64,000 nucleotides of DNA, from the NCBI GenBank assembly GCA_903904515.1, contig CAIVCR010000040.1, positions 1 through 64,000 of the forward strand, in the 5' to 3' direction. Below, in pieces: positions 63,213 to 64,000 of the stretch (positions within the stretch are counted from its first letter, which is position 1; each line of letters starts with the position of its first letter). The position numbers and the translations under genes were made by a program. The notes under the pieces were generated by a model, which saw only the letters and a program-made list of their open reading frames with translations, did no database searches and had not been told where the DNA came from. The stretch comes from an uncultured Bacteroidia bacterium (GTDB taxonomy: Bacteria; Bacteroidota; Bacteroidia; Bacteroidales; Prolixibacteraceae).

Positions 63213-64000
63213 CTAGTTTTTATTATCAAATCGGTTCATAATCTCTTTCCAGTTTGTAAGGATAATTCCTTTATCGTTAAAAAATTGAATAATAATTGGA
63301 TCTGTGAACAATTCAGCCTCCCAGGCACGTTGCTGCCAGGTTGCAGTAATTGATTTCATATTTTCGGTGGGTACCGAAGGGTGAAAAATAATTTCTGTCA
63401 GTCCATCTGTTAATGATTCCACCATTTTCAAAAAATTGCTCCTTTTCTCCTCATAGGTTTGTCCCTCAGGAACACTTGTAAAATTATCCAGTTTTGGCAA
63501 TTTGTATTCCCCAACCTGGCTGATAACCTCCTTGGGAAGCGGATAACCGGAAGCTTTTGCGAAATTTTCAGCAGTCTCTGGATTTGAAAAATTAATAATA
63601 TTAGCCGGAATGTGATATTCCTGGGCAACCTTTATGAAAACTTTGATATAATCCACTGATTCAAATAATGTTCCCATGTGGCTATCGATGTGGGTTGGAC
63701 GATATCCCATCGCAATTGACTTATCAAGCTGAGCACGAATTTCTGTTTCCACCTCTGCCGCTGAAGCATGCGAGATAACATCGGGCACCTCAGACCAGAG
63801 TTTACCGTCGGGATCAATTAATCCCGGAACTTTGGCAGGGGTGGAAAGTGGACCCCAGCGATAATTCGACCACTCACTGGTTAACGTGAGATGCAGGCCA
63901 ATATCCTCAGCAGGGTGCTCTTTCGCCCACTCAATCATTGCCTCTGCATTTGGACAGGGCATCATAACCGCTGCAGAATGGAGGTAGCCCTTTTCAAGGT
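63213..64000 (-). CDS. ChbG/YdjC-like carbohydrate deacetylase (5' partial)
   Basis: Member of the YdjC/ChbG family, deacetylases of chito-oligosaccharides and related sugars. The frame stays open to base 64000 and reads in from LEKGYLHSAAVMMPCPNAE, so the N-terminus with the first metal Asp lies beyond the window. Visible zinc/active-site motifs are DIGLHLTLTSEW and PTHIDSHMGT. The C-terminal third contains LTEIIFHPSVPT. It is followed without a gap by the HGSNAT-like gene. The pairing of a deacetylase with a membrane acetyltransferase suggests handling of an N-acetylated sugar. Confidence 0.88.
   Translation of the reverse strand, partial: LEKGYLHSAAVMMPCPNAEAMIEWAKEHPAEDIGLHLTLTSEWSNYRWGPLSTPAKVPGLIDPDGKLWSEVPDVISHASAAEVETEIRAQLDKSIAMGYRPTHIDSHMGTLFESVDYIKVFIKVAQEYHIPANIINFSNPETAENFAKASGYPLPKEVISQVGEYKLPKLDNFTSVPEGQTYEEKRSNFLKMVESLTDGLTEIIFHPSVPTENMKSITATWQQRAWEAELFTDPIIIQFFNDKGIILTNWKEIMNRFDNKN

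Overview
The window is a 64 kb stretch of a Bacteroidota chromosome, most likely from the Bacteroidales/Marinilabiliales side of the phylum (the placement within the phylum is inference). The evidence is SusC/SusD proteins, a fused LpxC-FabZ, DUF4249 lipoproteins next to TonB receptors, many export lipoboxes, and TAnnTTTG-type -7 promoter boxes. I see no rRNA, tRNA, IS element, phage or CRISPR array. Both edges cut a gene: a SusC-like receptor on the left and a ChbG/YdjC-like deacetylase on the right.

1-15,864 (+): a polysaccharide utilisation locus. It runs SusC, SusD, a lipoprotein with two tandem LamG-like domains, three GH144-type proteins, a GH43-like/discoidin protein and an exported GH3 beta-glucosidase. 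Three GH144 domains, each with an Asp-x3-Asp pair and a Glu 76-78 residues further on, together with a GH3 enzyme, point to beta-1,2-glucan (sophoro-oligosaccharides) as substrate: surface endo-cleavage, import by SusCD, then periplasmic release of glucose.

16,023-29,622 (-): an exported acetolactate decarboxylase, then a tandem duplication of a four-gene cassette of about 6.2 kb. Each copy encodes an STN-domain TonB receptor, a DUF4249 lipoprotein, an exported protein with a macroglobulin-like N-terminus and a plug-like segment but no barrel, and an unrecognised exported protein of about 235 aa. Gene order, start codons and overlaps are the same in both copies. This is the best candidate for an undescribed system here.

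29,783-46,824: mostly housekeeping. It holds dgt, a PiT-family transporter with altered signatures, a YgjP-like metallopeptidase, a Tat-exported TIM-barrel protein, purD with a downstream membrane protein, the lipid A set (HD hydrolase, lpxD, lpxC-fabZ, lpxA), and rimP-nusA-infB with a recognisable promoter and leader hairpin.

47,093-64,000 (mainly -): a second carbohydrate region. It includes two proteins with a CxCxxC motif resembling alpha-glucuronidase/DUF4838 proteins, a ParE/RelE-type toxin-antitoxin pair, a GH92 protein, NagB, an exported NagA-like deacetylase, an ACS-type MFS transporter, an HpcH/HpaI aldolase, an RraA-like protein, a D-2-hydroxyacid dehydrogenase, a lipoprotein of the Gfo/Idh/MocA fold, an HGSNAT-like membrane acetyltransferase and the partial ChbG-like deacetylase. 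Together they suggest use of an amino-sugar and sugar-acid containing glycan; the exact substrate cannot be read from sequence. Intergenic regions carry several word-repeat elements (near 16,981, 31,207, 54,261 and 59,498) and several clear hairpin terminators.
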